A stretch of DNA of 64,000 nt from NCBI GenBank assembly GCA_020160805.1, contig JAIUPO010000004.1, forward strand, positions 62,001-126,000. The letters are read 5' to 3'. Of this stretch, positions 42,040-52,114 are shown one piece after another. The notes below the pieces were generated by a model that made no database searches, was not told where the DNA came from, and saw nothing but the letters and a program-made list of their open reading frames with translations. Numbering within the stretch: the stretch's first letter is position 1; each line of letters starts with the position of its first letter. This DNA comes from Actinomycetota bacterium (GTDB taxonomy: Bacteria > Actinomycetota > Actinomycetes > Actinomycetales > Dermatophilaceae). The translations under genes were made by a program, and so were the position numbers.

Positions 42040-44580
42040 CTACTCGGCCGCGATGGCGTCGAGGATCTGCATCTTGGCCGCCCGCCGTCCCGGCCAGACC
42101 GAGGCGAACACGCCGACGATTCCGGCGAGGAGCAGGAAGCCGACCAACTGCAGCCACGGGATGCTCAGCGTGCTGAAGCCTTGGTCCGCGAGCGCCCGCT
42201 GGATGGCGATGCCGAAGGCCACGCCGAGCACGATGCCCAGGACGGCGCCGAGGATGGCGATGACGACCGACTCCAGGCGCAGCATGGAGCGCAGTTGCCG
42301 GCGCGAGAGACCAACCGCCCGCAGCAAGCCGATCTCACGCGTCCGCTCGATGACCGACAAGGCGAGGGTGTTGATGATGCCGAGGATCGCGATGATCACG
42401 GCGAGGCCAAGCAGCGCGTAGATGATCATCAGCATCTGGTTGATCGGCTTGGACTGCTCCTCGGCATAGCCCGCGATGTCCTTGACGCTGACCGTCGGCA
42501 GGTCGGCCACGATGGCGTCGAGGCCGGACGAGACGGCCGACAGATTCGCGCCCGGGCGCGTCAGGACGTAAACCTGGCCGTCACTCGCGGTGCCGCCATG
42601 ATCAGCCCAGGCCTGCAAGCTCATCACGACCTGGGCCGGCGCAGTGGCGGTCGGCGCGAAGGTGCCGGCGACCGTGGTCTCAAATGGCTTGCCCTGCAAG
42701 GTCATCGAGAGCTTGTCTCCCGACTTCAACCCGAGCTCCTTGGCCTTGTCGGTGTCCAGGAGGACTCCGCCCGTGGCGAGCTTGGCCAAGACGTCATCGT
42801 TGTGCTCGGCGTCGAGCGTCGACACCTTACCGAAGGACGCCGGATCGAGCGCTGCCACCCATTCGTCGCCCTCGTTGACCTTGCCCATTCCCCACCGCAC
42901 GCGGGACACCGTCGCCACACCGTCGACCTTGGCAACCTGGTCACCGACGCTCGGGGAGAAGTCTTGGCCGATGGCGTTCGAGACGAGATAGTCGGCCTTG
43001 AAGTTGGCGTCGATCTCCTTCGCGATGCTCTGCTTGGTCGAGGCACCGAAGACGGCCATCATCGACACCAGCGTCACGCCGATCATCAGTGCAGAGGCGG
43101 TGGCCGCGGTTCGCCGCGGATTGCGCAGAGCGTTCTCCTCGGCCATGACACCGACGGTGCCGAAGGCCCGGCGATAGATCGCCCCGATCCCGGTGATCAG
43201 CGGTCGGCCCACCAACGGACTCGTCAGCGCCACGCCCAGCAGGACCCCCAGGATTCCGACGCCAATCCACGCCACCGGCTTAGGGATGCTGGTGAAAAGC
43301 CCCGCCCCCATCGCGGCTGCACCGACACCCGCCAGGACCGTTCCGGCGATGACCCGGCGGTGCATCGAGCCCTCGCTGAGGGTCACATCATCACGCATGG
43401 CGGCGACGGGCGGTATCTTGCCGGCCCGCCGGGCAGGCAGGTAGGCCGCGAACAGCGTGACAACCAGGCCCACGGCATACGCCGCAATCACGGTGCGAGG
43501 CGCGAAGACCAGGCTGGCGCCAGCGAGATCGAGACCGATGAAGCCGAAGAGCAGCTTGATACCGATAGCCAGGAGCACGCCGACGATCAAACCGATCGTG
43601 GAGCCAACAAGCCCGACTGCAAGGGCCTCCACGAGCACCGATCGGGTGACCTGGCGCCGCGTTGCGCCAATCGCGCGAAAGAGGGCGAGCTCGCGCATGC
43701 GCTGCGCGACGAGGATCGAGAAGGTGTTGACGATGATGAACGAGCCGACCACCAGCGCGATGGCCGCAAAGATCAGCAGGAAGTAGGTGATGAACTTCAT
43801 CGACTCCTGGATCTGACTCTGCGCCTGCTCGGCAGCCTTGGCCCCGGTGACGGCGTCGAGACCTTCGGGCAGCAAGGGCGCCACGGCGGCCTGCAGTTGA
43901 TCCTGCGACGTGCCGTCGGCTCGGGTGACCCAGATGTCGTTGAACTCATCGCGGCCCTGCAGATAAAGCTGCTGTGCCTGCGGGGTGGTCCAGACGACCA
44001 CGCTGGCACCCACGAGGGAACCGGAGGACTCCATGATCCCGGTCAGTTTCGGTGACAACTGGGCCTGCGCCCCGGCCGTGACGACCCGGACGGTGTCGCC
44101 GACGGCATACCCACCGGTTTTGGCCGTGCGCGCGTCGAGCGCGATCTGACCATCGGCGCTCGGCCAGGCACCGTGCGTGAGGGTGAACATCGAATTGCCA
44201 TTGGCGGCAGGGCCGTCGGTGAAGTTCACGCCGAGACCCGGCGCGCCGGTGCCGCCGATCAACTTGCCCTGCTTGGAGATCACGAAGGTGGAATAGTCCG
44301 TGACATTGCCGTCGGCCCGGGCGGCGCCGGGGGCTTTGGCGAGGGTCTCGACCAAAGACCCAGGGATGGTTTGGGTGCCGCCCATCGTGACCTCGGAGCC
44401 CGCGGGCCGAACCACGACATCCCCGACGCTGGAACTCATGATCCCGTCGAATGATTTGCTGAGGGTGTCGGTGAAGACGAAGGAACCGGAAACAAAGGCG
44501 ACGCCGAGGATGACGGCGATGGCGCTCATCAGCAAGCGAAGCTTGCGTCCGAGCACCGATTTAAGACTGGCGCTCAACAT
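42040..44580 (-). CDS. ABC transporter permease, FtsX/MacB type
   Basis: An 846-residue permease. One N-terminal span (LRLLMSAIAVILGVAFVSGS) leads to a large extracytoplasmic MacB_PCD domain. Three spans with the FtsX core (about 255-390) follow, then two more spans near 430, a second periplasmic-type domain, and a second FtsX core (about 715-840, ending WPGRRAAKMQILDAIAAE). This duplicated arrangement is the usual actinobacterial form that works as a monomer or dimer with one ATPase. It exports peptides, lipoproteins or drugs or transmits mechanical force; cargo unknown. It starts seven bases after the ATPase gene stop. Confidence 0.92.
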   Translation of the reverse strand: MLSASLKSVLGRKLRLLMSAIAVILGVAFVSGSFVFTDTLSKSFDGIMSSSVGDVVVRPAGSEVTMGGTQTIPGSLVETLAKAPGAARADGNVTDYSTFVISKQGKLIGGTGAPGLGVNFTDGPAANGNSMFTLTHGAWPSADGQIALDARTAKTGGYAVGDTVRVVTAGAQAQLSPKLTGIMESSGSLVGASVVVWTTPQAQQLYLQGRDEFNDIWVTRADGTSQDQLQAAVAPLLPEGLDAVTGAKAAEQAQSQIQESMKFITYFLLIFAAIALVVGSFIIVNTFSILVAQRMRELALFRAIGATRRQVTRSVLVEALAVGLVGSTIGLIVGVLLAIGIKLLFGFIGLDLAGASLVFAPRTVIAAYAVGLVVTLFAAYLPARRAGKIPPVAAMRDDVTLSEGSMHRRVIAGTVLAGVGAAAMGAGLFTSIPKPVAWIGVGILGVLLGVALTSPLVGRPLITGIGAIYRRAFGTVGVMAEENALRNPRRTAATASALMIGVTLVSMMAVFGASTKQSIAKEIDANFKADYLVSNAIGQDFSPSVGDQVAKVDGVATVSRVRWGMGKVNEGDEWVAALDPASFGKVSTLDAEHNDDVLAKLATGGVLLDTDKAKELGLKSGDKLSMTLQGKPFETTVAGTFAPTATAPAQVVMSLQAWADHGGTASDGQVYVLTRPGANLSAVSSGLDAIVADLPTVSVKDIAGYAEEQSKPINQMLMIIYALLGLAVIIAILGIINTLALSVIERTREIGLLRAVGLSRRQLRSMLRLESVVIAILGAVLGIVLGVAFGIAIQRALADQGFSTLSIPWLQLVGFLLLAGIVGVFASVWPGRRAAKMQILDAIAAE

Positions 44581-44586
44581 GATTCG

Positions 44587-45369
44587 TCAGACTCCCTTGG
44601 CCGAGTCCAGGCCCGCCATACGCTCCAGCACCCGCTCTGCGGTCGGCTCACGCATCTCATCGACGACGCGACCGTCGGCGAGGAAGAGCACCCGGTCGGT
44701 GTAGCTCGCCGCGACGGGGTCGTGAGTGACCATGACGATCGTCTGGCCGAAGTCGGCGACGGAGCGGCGCAGAAAGTCCAGGACCTCGCGGCTGGCGCGG
44801 GAGTCCAGATTGCCGGTCGGTTCGTCCGCGAAGATGATCTCGGGTCGGCTGACCAGGGCCCGGGCGCACGCGACGCGCTGCATCTGGCCGCCGGAGAGCT
44901 CGCTCGGCCGGTGACCGAGTCGCTCGGAGAGCCCCACCGTCTCGACAACCTGGTCGAACCAGGCGGGGTCTGGCTTGCGTCCGGCGATCGAGAGCGGCAG
45001 CAGGATGTTCTCCTTCGCTGTCAGCGTCGGGATCAGATTGAAGGCCTGGAAGATGAAGCCGATCTTGTCGCGCCGCAGCGCCGTCAACTCCTTCTCCTTC
45101 AGACTCGTGAGTTCCGTTTCGCCGATGAAGACTCGGCCGTCGGAGACGGCATCGAGGCCTGCGGCGCAATGCATCAACGTCGACTTCCCCGAGCCGGACG
45201 GACCCATGATCGCCGTGAACTCGTGAGCGAAAAGCTCCACCGAGACGGTGTCGAGGGCGATGACCTGCGCATCCCCCGTGCCATAGACCTTGGACAATTG
45301 TTGGGTGCGGGCGGCGACGATCTGATTGTCGGCGCGTACCAACTGGGCAACCCCTGCTATTTCGACCAT
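44587..45369 (-). CDS. ABC transporter ATP-binding protein, LolD/MacB type
   Basis: A 260-residue ATPase: Walker A GPSGSGKST (56-64), Q-loop FIFQAFNL, signature LSGGQ (158-162), Walker B IIFADEP (178-184) and H-loop VTHDP. The spacer TGNLDSRASREVL is the usual hallmark of the MacB/LolD group. It is in one operon with the FtsX-like permease. The first 20 residues (MVEIAGVAQLVRADNQIVAA) are slightly longer than usual, so a later start is possible. Confidence 0.94.
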   Translation of the reverse strand: MVEIAGVAQLVRADNQIVAARTQQLSKVYGTGDAQVIALDTVSVELFAHEFTAIMGPSGSGKSTLMHCAAGLDAVSDGRVFIGETELTSLKEKELTALRRDKIGFIFQAFNLIPTLTAKENILLPLSIAGRKPDPAWFDQVVETVGLSERLGHRPSELSGGQMQRVACARALVSRPEIIFADEPTGNLDSRASREVLDFLRRSVADFGQTIVMVTHDPVAASYTDRVLFLADGRVVDEMREPTAERVLERMAGLDSAKGV

Positions 45370-45522
45370 GTTCCGAACTTAACCGGCCACCGTCGGGCTC
45401 GCGCTGGGGTTCGGCCCGCATCCGACCCTGGGTCACCCCCGAAATCGCCTGGGACTGCTGGTAGCAGTAACTTGACAGTGTAAAGATTGCGCTCGCGCGG
45501 CCGCTCGGCGGAGAATCGTCGG

Positions 45523-46176
45523 ATGGACACCGATGAGCGCCTGCCGTCCTTCGGTCGGGCCGTTCAGATCCTGACCAACCGTCCAAGTGATCACGATTTG
45601 GTTGCGGCCATAGTGTCTGGCCTGCTCAGCCGCTGGTCCGACCCCCGACGCGGCTATCACGACGGGCGCCATCTCGACGAGGTCCGGGCGGCGGTCGCCA
45701 CTGTCGCTGACGCTCACGACCCCCAGGCTTGGGCGCGCACCGAACTCGCCGCGTGGTACCACGATGCGATCTATGACCCGGCGCGGCCGGACAACGAGGC
45801 CGCCTCGGCCGACCTGGCCCGGGACGAGCTGTCTCGGATCGGCATACCCGAGGAGGAGGCGGCCGCGATCTGTGCGCTGATCCTGGAGACGGTCGACCAT
45901 GAGCTCCCGCCGGCCGGCACGGCCAGCGCGTGGCTGCACGATTCAGACCTGTGGATCCTGTCGGCTCCCGCGGAGCGCTTCGACGACTACTGCCGGGCGG
46001 TGCGGGCGGAGTATGCCGAGGTGCCCGACGAGGTCTATGCCCGGGAGCGCTCGCGCATCCTGCGCACGTTCGCGGACCGGCCGCGGATCTATGCCGAGCC
46101 AAGGGCGTATGCCGAGTGGGAACCCGCCGCCCGCGCGAATCTCGCACGCGAGCTCAGGCGGCTAGGGTCACGCTGA
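45523..46176 (+). CDS. HD-domain metal-dependent phosphohydrolase
   Basis: A 217-residue protein of the predicted HD-superfamily hydrolase group. Metal-binding residues are visible in YHDGRHLDEV (H46, H50) and WYHDAIYDP (H80, D81), followed by NEAASADLA; later TVDHELP and WLHDSDLWIL complete the site. The natural substrate is unknown, probably a nucleotide or related phosphate. It is divergent from the ABC operon, and its 3' end overlaps the convergent Nudix gene by nine bases. Confidence 0.88.
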   Translation: MDTDERLPSFGRAVQILTNRPSDHDLVAAIVSGLLSRWSDPRRGYHDGRHLDEVRAAVATVADAHDPQAWARTELAAWYHDAIYDPARPDNEAASADLARDELSRIGIPEEEAAAICALILETVDHELPPAGTASAWLHDSDLWILSAPAERFDDYCRAVRAEYAEVPDEVYARERSRILRTFADRPRIYAEPRAYAEWEPAARANLARELRRLGSR

Positions 46177-46932
46177 CGTGACGACCGTTTCCGCCATGGG
46201 AAACCACCACGAATCAGTTACTGCGGCAAGGAAATCGGCGCTGGACATCCAGCGCGATGGCTCGTCGTCCGGCCCATTGAGCGCGGGACGGTCCAGGGTG
46301 ATGGCAGCGCGATAGACCGCCAGGAAGCGGCCCTTCCCGATGGGCCAGGTCGTGTCCGAGAGGGGGTGGAAGCGCTCGTAGCCGACCTGTCGCAGGCCGC
46401 CCGCCGGGATCTCGATCCCGGTCTCCTCCAGGCATTCTCGAATGGCTGTCTGCTCGGAAGTTTCACCCGGCTCGCGCCAGCCACCGGGAGCGCTCCACTC
46501 CTGGCGGCGGGGCGACCATACGGCCAGCCAGTGCCCCGCACGATCACGCACGTAGACAGTCGCGGCAAAAGTCGTCGCGTCGGGCGTCGGGAGCGTGCTG
46601 CGCACCAGGTCGATATCGGCGCGAGAGCCGTCGGGGAAGGCAATCCCGAGGACGCGCGCAATTCCCTTCTCGCCCTTGCGTTTCCTCAGCCGGAGTCCCG
46701 AATCCTGAAGCATGCGAACGATATTCGCCGGCGACGTTTCCGCGGCCCCGAGCGCGACCGCCTGGGCATAGCGCTCCTGCGGGATGTCGTAGTGATCGCC
46801 TTCAAATCCGCGGCGGGGCAATCCGGCGCGCTCGGCGAAGGCGTGCAATTCCTCGATCGCGGTGTCGGAGATCAGGTGGGACCACAGTCGGCCGTGGGCT
46901 GGCCACGCCGGCGGGTCGATCCAAATGGTCAC
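46168..46932 (-). CDS. DUF4031-Nudix fusion hydrolase
   Basis: A 254-residue protein with a GTG start supported by GGGAG eight bases upstream. Residues 1-90 are a DUF4031 domain (WIDPPAWPAHGRLWSHLISD, FEGDHYDIPQERYA). Residues about 120-250 are a Nudix domain with a complete Nudix box from G151: GWREPGE, then RECLEETGI (G, E157, R165-E166, E169-E170, G172). Nudix enzymes cleave nucleoside diphosphate derivatives. In many genomes DUF4031 is a separate small protein, so the fusion links them functionally. A longer frame to 47004 is less likely. Confidence 0.88.
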   Translation of the reverse strand: MTIWIDPPAWPAHGRLWSHLISDTAIEELHAFAERAGLPRRGFEGDHYDIPQERYAQAVALGAAETSPANIVRMLQDSGLRLRKRKGEKGIARVLGIAFPDGSRADIDLVRSTLPTPDATTFAATVYVRDRAGHWLAVWSPRRQEWSAPGGWREPGETSEQTAIRECLEETGIEIPAGGLRQVGYERFHPLSDTTWPIGKGRFLAVYRAAITLDRPALNGPDDEPSRWMSSADFLAAVTDSWWFPMAETVVTSA

Positions 46933-47045
46933 AGCCCATGCTCCCAAGAAAAAGTTACCAACGGCGCACAACCGAACCCGCAGAGTCGGCGTCTGTAGGA
47001 GCAATCGGCCCGATCGCGTCGGCCCCCCAGAGCAGAGGAAAAGCC

Positions 47046-47432
47046 ATGCGCCGCAACGCCATTATTGCCACCGTCACCTTCGCCGCCGCGCTCACGGCCT
47101 TCGGCGCCAGCACTGCCGGTGCCGCCCCGGCGCCGTCTGCCGCCCCCGCCGCTTTCACCTGCAGCCAACTCGGCACCCCGCCCTCCGACGCCCGGCTGTA
47201 TGTCGACCGGATGCTCGCCGCGTGGGGTTACGGTCAGCGCGCGCAGGTCGGCTGCTATGCCGTAGACCCGGCCGTTCAGTTCGCTTTCGCGGAGCGTGGC
47301 AAGAATGTCGGCAGCTGGGTTTTCGTCTCCAAGACCCGCATTCATGACGAGCACGTCGATGTCGTGACCTACCGCGGCGGCGACGGGGCCACGATGGTGG
47401 CGCGAGGCGCGACCACTTTCGGCGCCAACTGA
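47046..47432 (+). CDS. small secreted protein of unknown function
   Basis: A 128-residue exported protein: signal peptide 1 to about 27 (MRRNAIIATVTFAAALTAFG, cut near AGA-AP). The mature part of about 100 residues has two cysteines (FTCSQLG, VGCYAVD) that could pair, and ends with a beta-rich region (DVVTYRGGDGATMVARG). AGAGGAAA serves as ribosome site. No family recognised. A strong bidirectional hairpin follows. Confidence 0.75.
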   Translation: MRRNAIIATVTFAAALTAFGASTAGAAPAPSAAPAAFTCSQLGTPPSDARLYVDRMLAAWGYGQRAQVGCYAVDPAVQFAFAERGKNVGSWVFVSKTRIHDEHVDVVTYRGGDGATMVARGATTFGAN

Positions 47433-47452
47433 ACCACCCGGCATACAACAAA

Positions 47453-47485
47453 CCGGCCCGGACACCGTGATGGTGTCCGGGCCGG
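47453..47485. terminator. bidirectional hairpin terminator before groEL end
   Basis: CCGGCCCGGACACC and GGTGTCCGGGCCGG form a perfect 14-bp stem with a five-base loop between the convergent secreted-protein gene and groEL; CTTGTATT follows on the + strand. Confidence 0.85.
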
Positions 47486-47515
47486 CTTGTATTAGCCCTT
47501 GGCTAGTGGGGTGAC

Positions 47516-49225
<1,710 letters not shown>

Positions 49226-49264
49226 TCACCGCGACCTGCCGGACCTCACCTACGAGGTCAGGGA

Positions 49265-49291
49265 TTATCACTCTCGGCATGAGAGTGCTAA
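49265..49291 (-). promoter_or_regulatory. CIRCE element 1 (HrcA operator) over groEL promoter
   Basis: TTATCACTC-N9-GAGTGCTAA on the + strand, one or two mismatches from the CIRCE consensus. On the minus strand TTAGCA and GATAAT, 16 bases apart, fit -35 and -10 boxes, so the operator covers the promoter exactly. It lies about 120 bases upstream of the groEL ATG. Confidence 0.9.
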
Positions 49292-49299
49292 CGCCATTA

Positions 49300-49326
49300 T
49301 TGGCACTCTCATGCCGAGAGTGCAAA
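49300..49326 (-). promoter_or_regulatory. CIRCE element 2 (HrcA operator)
   Basis: TTGGCACTC-N9-GAGTGCAAA, eight bases beyond the first box. The two nine-base spacers are exact reverse complements, so the pair forms a 20-bp perfect inverted repeat (CACTCTCGGCATGAGAGTGC at 49269-49288 against 49303-49322). The remaining part of the gap 49145-49613 (49327-49613) shows no gene and no clear structure apart from the promoter region of the phosphate transporter. Confidence 0.85.
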
Positions 49327-49613
49327 CGCGCGCCGCGCAGTCTCCGGGTCGTCAGCGCGGTGCTGGCACGGCCCGCAGCCGGCGTTGCCTGACTCCGTTG
49401 TTCGGTCATGACTCGCGCGTTTGGTCGTGAGTCCGCCATCCCGCGGGGGGACCGACGACGGATCTGTGGGGTTAGGTCCGACTGTCGGAGTGACGACTTC
49501 GAGGCGAGATCGGAGGCGAAGGTTGGGTCCGAATCGGCGCCCCAACATGAACACCGGGTGAACAAGCGTGATCCAGTTGGTGAAGACTCGGTGGCCTGTG
49601 CATACTGTGCATC

Positions 49614-50837
49614 GTGGACGCTGCGAACGTCATCCTCGTGCTCGTCATTTGCACGGCACTCGCCTTCGATTTCACCAATGGATTCCACGACACCGCCAAT
49701 GCCATGGCTGCCTCCATCTCGACGGGGGCACTGAAGCCGAAGGCCGCGGTTGCCCTGGCGGCCATCCTGAATCTCGTCGGTGCCTTCCTCTCGGTTGAAG
49801 TCGCCCTCACGGTGTCGAATGCTGTCGTCAAGCTCCAGGACAAGTCGGGCGCCCCCATCCCGGCAACCCTCGTCGACGATGGCAACAAACTCTTGCTCGT
49901 CGTCCTGTGCGGACTGATCGGCGGCATTGTCTGGAACCTCTTCACCTGGTTGCTCGGGCTGCCGTCTTCGTCCTCCCACGCCCTGCTCGGCGGCTTGACC
50001 GGCGCCGCGGCGGCCGGCTTCGGTCTGTCCGGGGTGAAGTGGACCGGCGATGGCACCAAGCTCGATGGCGTCGTCGGCAAAGTGCTGATCCCGAGCTTCA
50101 TCTCGCCGGTCATCGCCATGGCAGTGGCCTTTGTGGGCTGTTGGGTCGTGCACCGGGTGACCCGCAGCGTCATGGACAAGCTGGCCGAACGCTATTTCCG
50201 GTGGGGGCAGATCGGCAGCGCCTCCCTGGTGTCCTTGGCCCACGGCACCAATGACGCCCAGAAGACCATGGGTGTCATGACGCTTGCACTGATCGCCAGC
50301 GGGCACTGGACAGACACGCACTCGGTGCCACTGTGGGTCAAGGTCAGCGCCGCGAGCGCCATTGCGTTGGGCACCTACCTCGGCGGCTGGCGGATCATCC
50401 GCACCTTGGGCAAGGGCTTGGTGGACATCACCCCGCGCCAGGGCATGGCCTCCGATGGCTCCTCGGCCGCCGTCATCCTCGCGGCCAGCCACCTCGGCTT
50501 CGCCCTCTCCACGACCCATGTCGCCACCGGCTCGGTGCTCGGCGGCGGTCTCGGTCGCGGCACCCACGTGCGCTGGAACACGGCCGGGCGCATGGTCATC
50601 GCCTGGGCCACGACCTTCCCGCTGGCCGCGCTCATCGGCGCGATCATGTGGTGGATCGGCTCGGCGCTGGGTTACACCGCCGGCTCCATCGTCGTCTTCG
50701 TGCTGCTGTGCGCCATGTCGACCTATATGTTCATGCGCTCACGCCAAGAGCATGTCGGCGCCCATAACGTCAACGACGAATGGGACCGACCGCAAGACGT
50801 TCTCGAACACCCGAGCCACACCACCGCGAGCAACTGA
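49614..50837 (+). CDS. pit: PiT-family inorganic phosphate transporter
   Basis: A 407-residue membrane protein. Both PiT signature repeats are present: DFTNGFHDTANAMAASIST near the N-terminus and SLAHGTNDAQKTMGVM in the second half, plus GLPSSSSHALLGGLTGAAAA and the later STTHVATGSVLGGG. It couples phosphate, often as metal phosphate, to protons. GTG start with TACTGT five bases upstream, possibly leaderless. A small membrane protein gene follows after 14 bases. Confidence 0.94.
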   Translation: MDAANVILVLVICTALAFDFTNGFHDTANAMAASISTGALKPKAAVALAAILNLVGAFLSVEVALTVSNAVVKLQDKSGAPIPATLVDDGNKLLLVVLCGLIGGIVWNLFTWLLGLPSSSSHALLGGLTGAAAAGFGLSGVKWTGDGTKLDGVVGKVLIPSFISPVIAMAVAFVGCWVVHRVTRSVMDKLAERYFRWGQIGSASLVSLAHGTNDAQKTMGVMTLALIASGHWTDTHSVPLWVKVSAASAIALGTYLGGWRIIRTLGKGLVDITPRQGMASDGSSAAVILAASHLGFALSTTHVATGSVLGGGLGRGTHVRWNTAGRMVIAWATTFPLAALIGAIMWWIGSALGYTAGSIVVFVLLCAMSTYMFMRSRQEHVGAHNVNDEWDRPQDVLEHPSHTTASN

Positions 50838-50851
50838 GAGGAGCACCCACC

Positions 50852-51157
50852 ATGCGCAGCATCGAACTTGCTCTCGAGGGCGGCTGGAAGGTCTTCTACA
50901 CCGCCATCATCTTCGGCGCTGGTATGCCGATCATCTACGCCCTGGCCATGCGGGTCCTCCTCGTCGGCTCCACCACGGAGGTCGACGCGGCGGGCAAGAG
51001 CCACACCCGGCTCAGCCCGCTCGGCAAGATCGCGGCCGGCTTGCTGCTGGCGGTCATCGCGCTCGCGGTGATCCTCGGCATTACGATCATCGCCGCCTCC
51101 GGCTTTGGCAAGGTCGTGACCTTCGACGGGGGTTGGCCCTCGATCGTGGATAAGTAA
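50852..51157 (+). CDS. small two-span membrane protein downstream of pit
   Basis: A 101-residue protein; GAGAGGAG upstream fixes the ATG at 50852. Two hydrophobic helices, VFYTAIIFGAGMPIIYALAM and GKIAAGLLLAVIALAVILGI, are separated by a polar loop (STTEVDAAGKSHTRLS). The short gap to pit implies co-transcription, and similar small proteins follow pit in other actinobacteria as I recall. A role as accessory subunit is plausible but unproved. Confidence 0.78.
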   Translation: MRSIELALEGGWKVFYTAIIFGAGMPIIYALAMRVLLVGSTTEVDAAGKSHTRLSPLGKIAAGLLLAVIALAVILGITIIAASGFGKVVTFDGGWPSIVDK

Positions 51158-51178
51158 GAAGGAATAGGCACCGACACC

Positions 51179-51775
51179 ATGCGTCCCCTGACCCCCGACA
51201 TCCTGCACTGGATCCGTGACGGCTTCCCTGACGGCATACCGGATGCCGAGGCTCCGGCGCTGTTCTCGGTGCTCTCGGACCGCGTCGGCGCAGAACGCGC
51301 CGGGGATGTGCTGCGGAAGTTGCAGACCGAAGGCCGGCTCTCGGCGGAGGCGGCGGCGGCTCTATTGCCCGGCGAGTCGGCTCAGCGCCAGGTGGCGGCC
51401 AAGCTGGCCCTGGGCGGCTGGCCACTGGGCGGCGGCAGCGCAGATGGCGGCGACGACGAGGCGCCCCCGCGGGAGGGCAGCGCCCTCGGTCGGATCGTCG
51501 CGTGGCTGCGCGAGGGCTACCCCGGCGGGGTGCCCGACCACGACTATGTCCCGCTGCTCGCCTTGCTGGAGCGCCGCTTGACCCGCTCGGAGGTCAAGCA
51601 GGTGGCCAAGGCGCTGCGCCGCGCGGATGTCAGCCCGGCCGGCCCGGCTGATATTGCGGCCGCGATCAGCGATTACACGCACACCACGGCGAGCGATGAC
51701 GATCTGCGGCGAGTGCGCCAACAGTTGGCCAAGAAGGGGTGGCCCGTGGAGTTCCCCGACCCCGACCTGCCCTGA
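51179..51775 (+). CDS. protein with two DUF3349 domains
   Basis: A 198-residue cytoplasmic protein. The same helical unit appears twice: ILHWIRDGFPDGIPDAEAPA (from about 8) and IVAWLREGYPGGVPDHDYVP (from about 108), each followed by a helix like RLTRSEVKQVAKALRR. This is DUF3349, known from mycobacteria, where it is usually single; here it is duplicated with a Gly/Asp-rich linker (GGGSADGGDDEAPP). Function unknown. It follows the pit unit closely. Confidence 0.82.
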   Translation: MRPLTPDILHWIRDGFPDGIPDAEAPALFSVLSDRVGAERAGDVLRKLQTEGRLSAEAAAALLPGESAQRQVAAKLALGGWPLGGGSADGGDDEAPPREGSALGRIVAWLREGYPGGVPDHDYVPLLALLERRLTRSEVKQVAKALRRADVSPAGPADIAAAISDYTHTTASDDDLRRVRQQLAKKGWPVEFPDPDLP

Positions 51776-51796
51776 GCCGTGTCGACCGGGACGCGA

Positions 51797-52081
51797 TCAG
51801 GCCTCGACGCCGAGGCGGCGCGCCGAGCGCTGCCGCTGGCGTGAGGCGCGCAACCGGCGCAGCCGCTTGACCAGCATGGGGTCGTGGGCGAGCGCGGCGG
51901 GATTGTCGAGCAGGGCGTTAAGCACCTGGTAGTAACGCGTCGAGCTCATGTCGAAAAGCTCGCGGACCGCTTGCTCCTTGGACCCGGCGTATTTCCACCA
52001 CTGCCGCTCGAAGGCGAGGATCTGGCGATCCCGGTCATCGAGGCTGCCGTGGACGGTCGCAGGGGCGGTCGCGGTCTTCAT
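51797..52081 (-). CDS. DUF3263 protein
   Basis: A 94-residue actinobacterial protein. The DUF3263 core LDDRDRQILAFERQWWKYAG, then KEQAVRELFDMSSTRYYQVL and NALLDNPAALAHDPMLVKRL, resembles an HTH and suggests DNA binding. A basic tail (LRASRQRQRSARRL) would support that. TATGCT lies seven bases before the ATG at 52081, favouring this start over the ATG 12 bases upstream. Function unknown. Confidence 0.88.
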   Translation of the reverse strand: MKTATAPATVHGSLDDRDRQILAFERQWWKYAGSKEQAVRELFDMSSTRYYQVLNALLDNPAALAHDPMLVKRLRRLRASRQRQRSARRLGVEA

Positions 52082-52114
52082 CCCTGCCAGCATAACCCGG
52101 GAATCACATCGATG

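Noticed and set aside
39767-42157. 796-codon open frame antisense to the dehydrogenase and DUF2339 genes
   Set aside because: Low-complexity Arg/Gly/Gln-rich translation; the membrane protein on the other strand is coherent.
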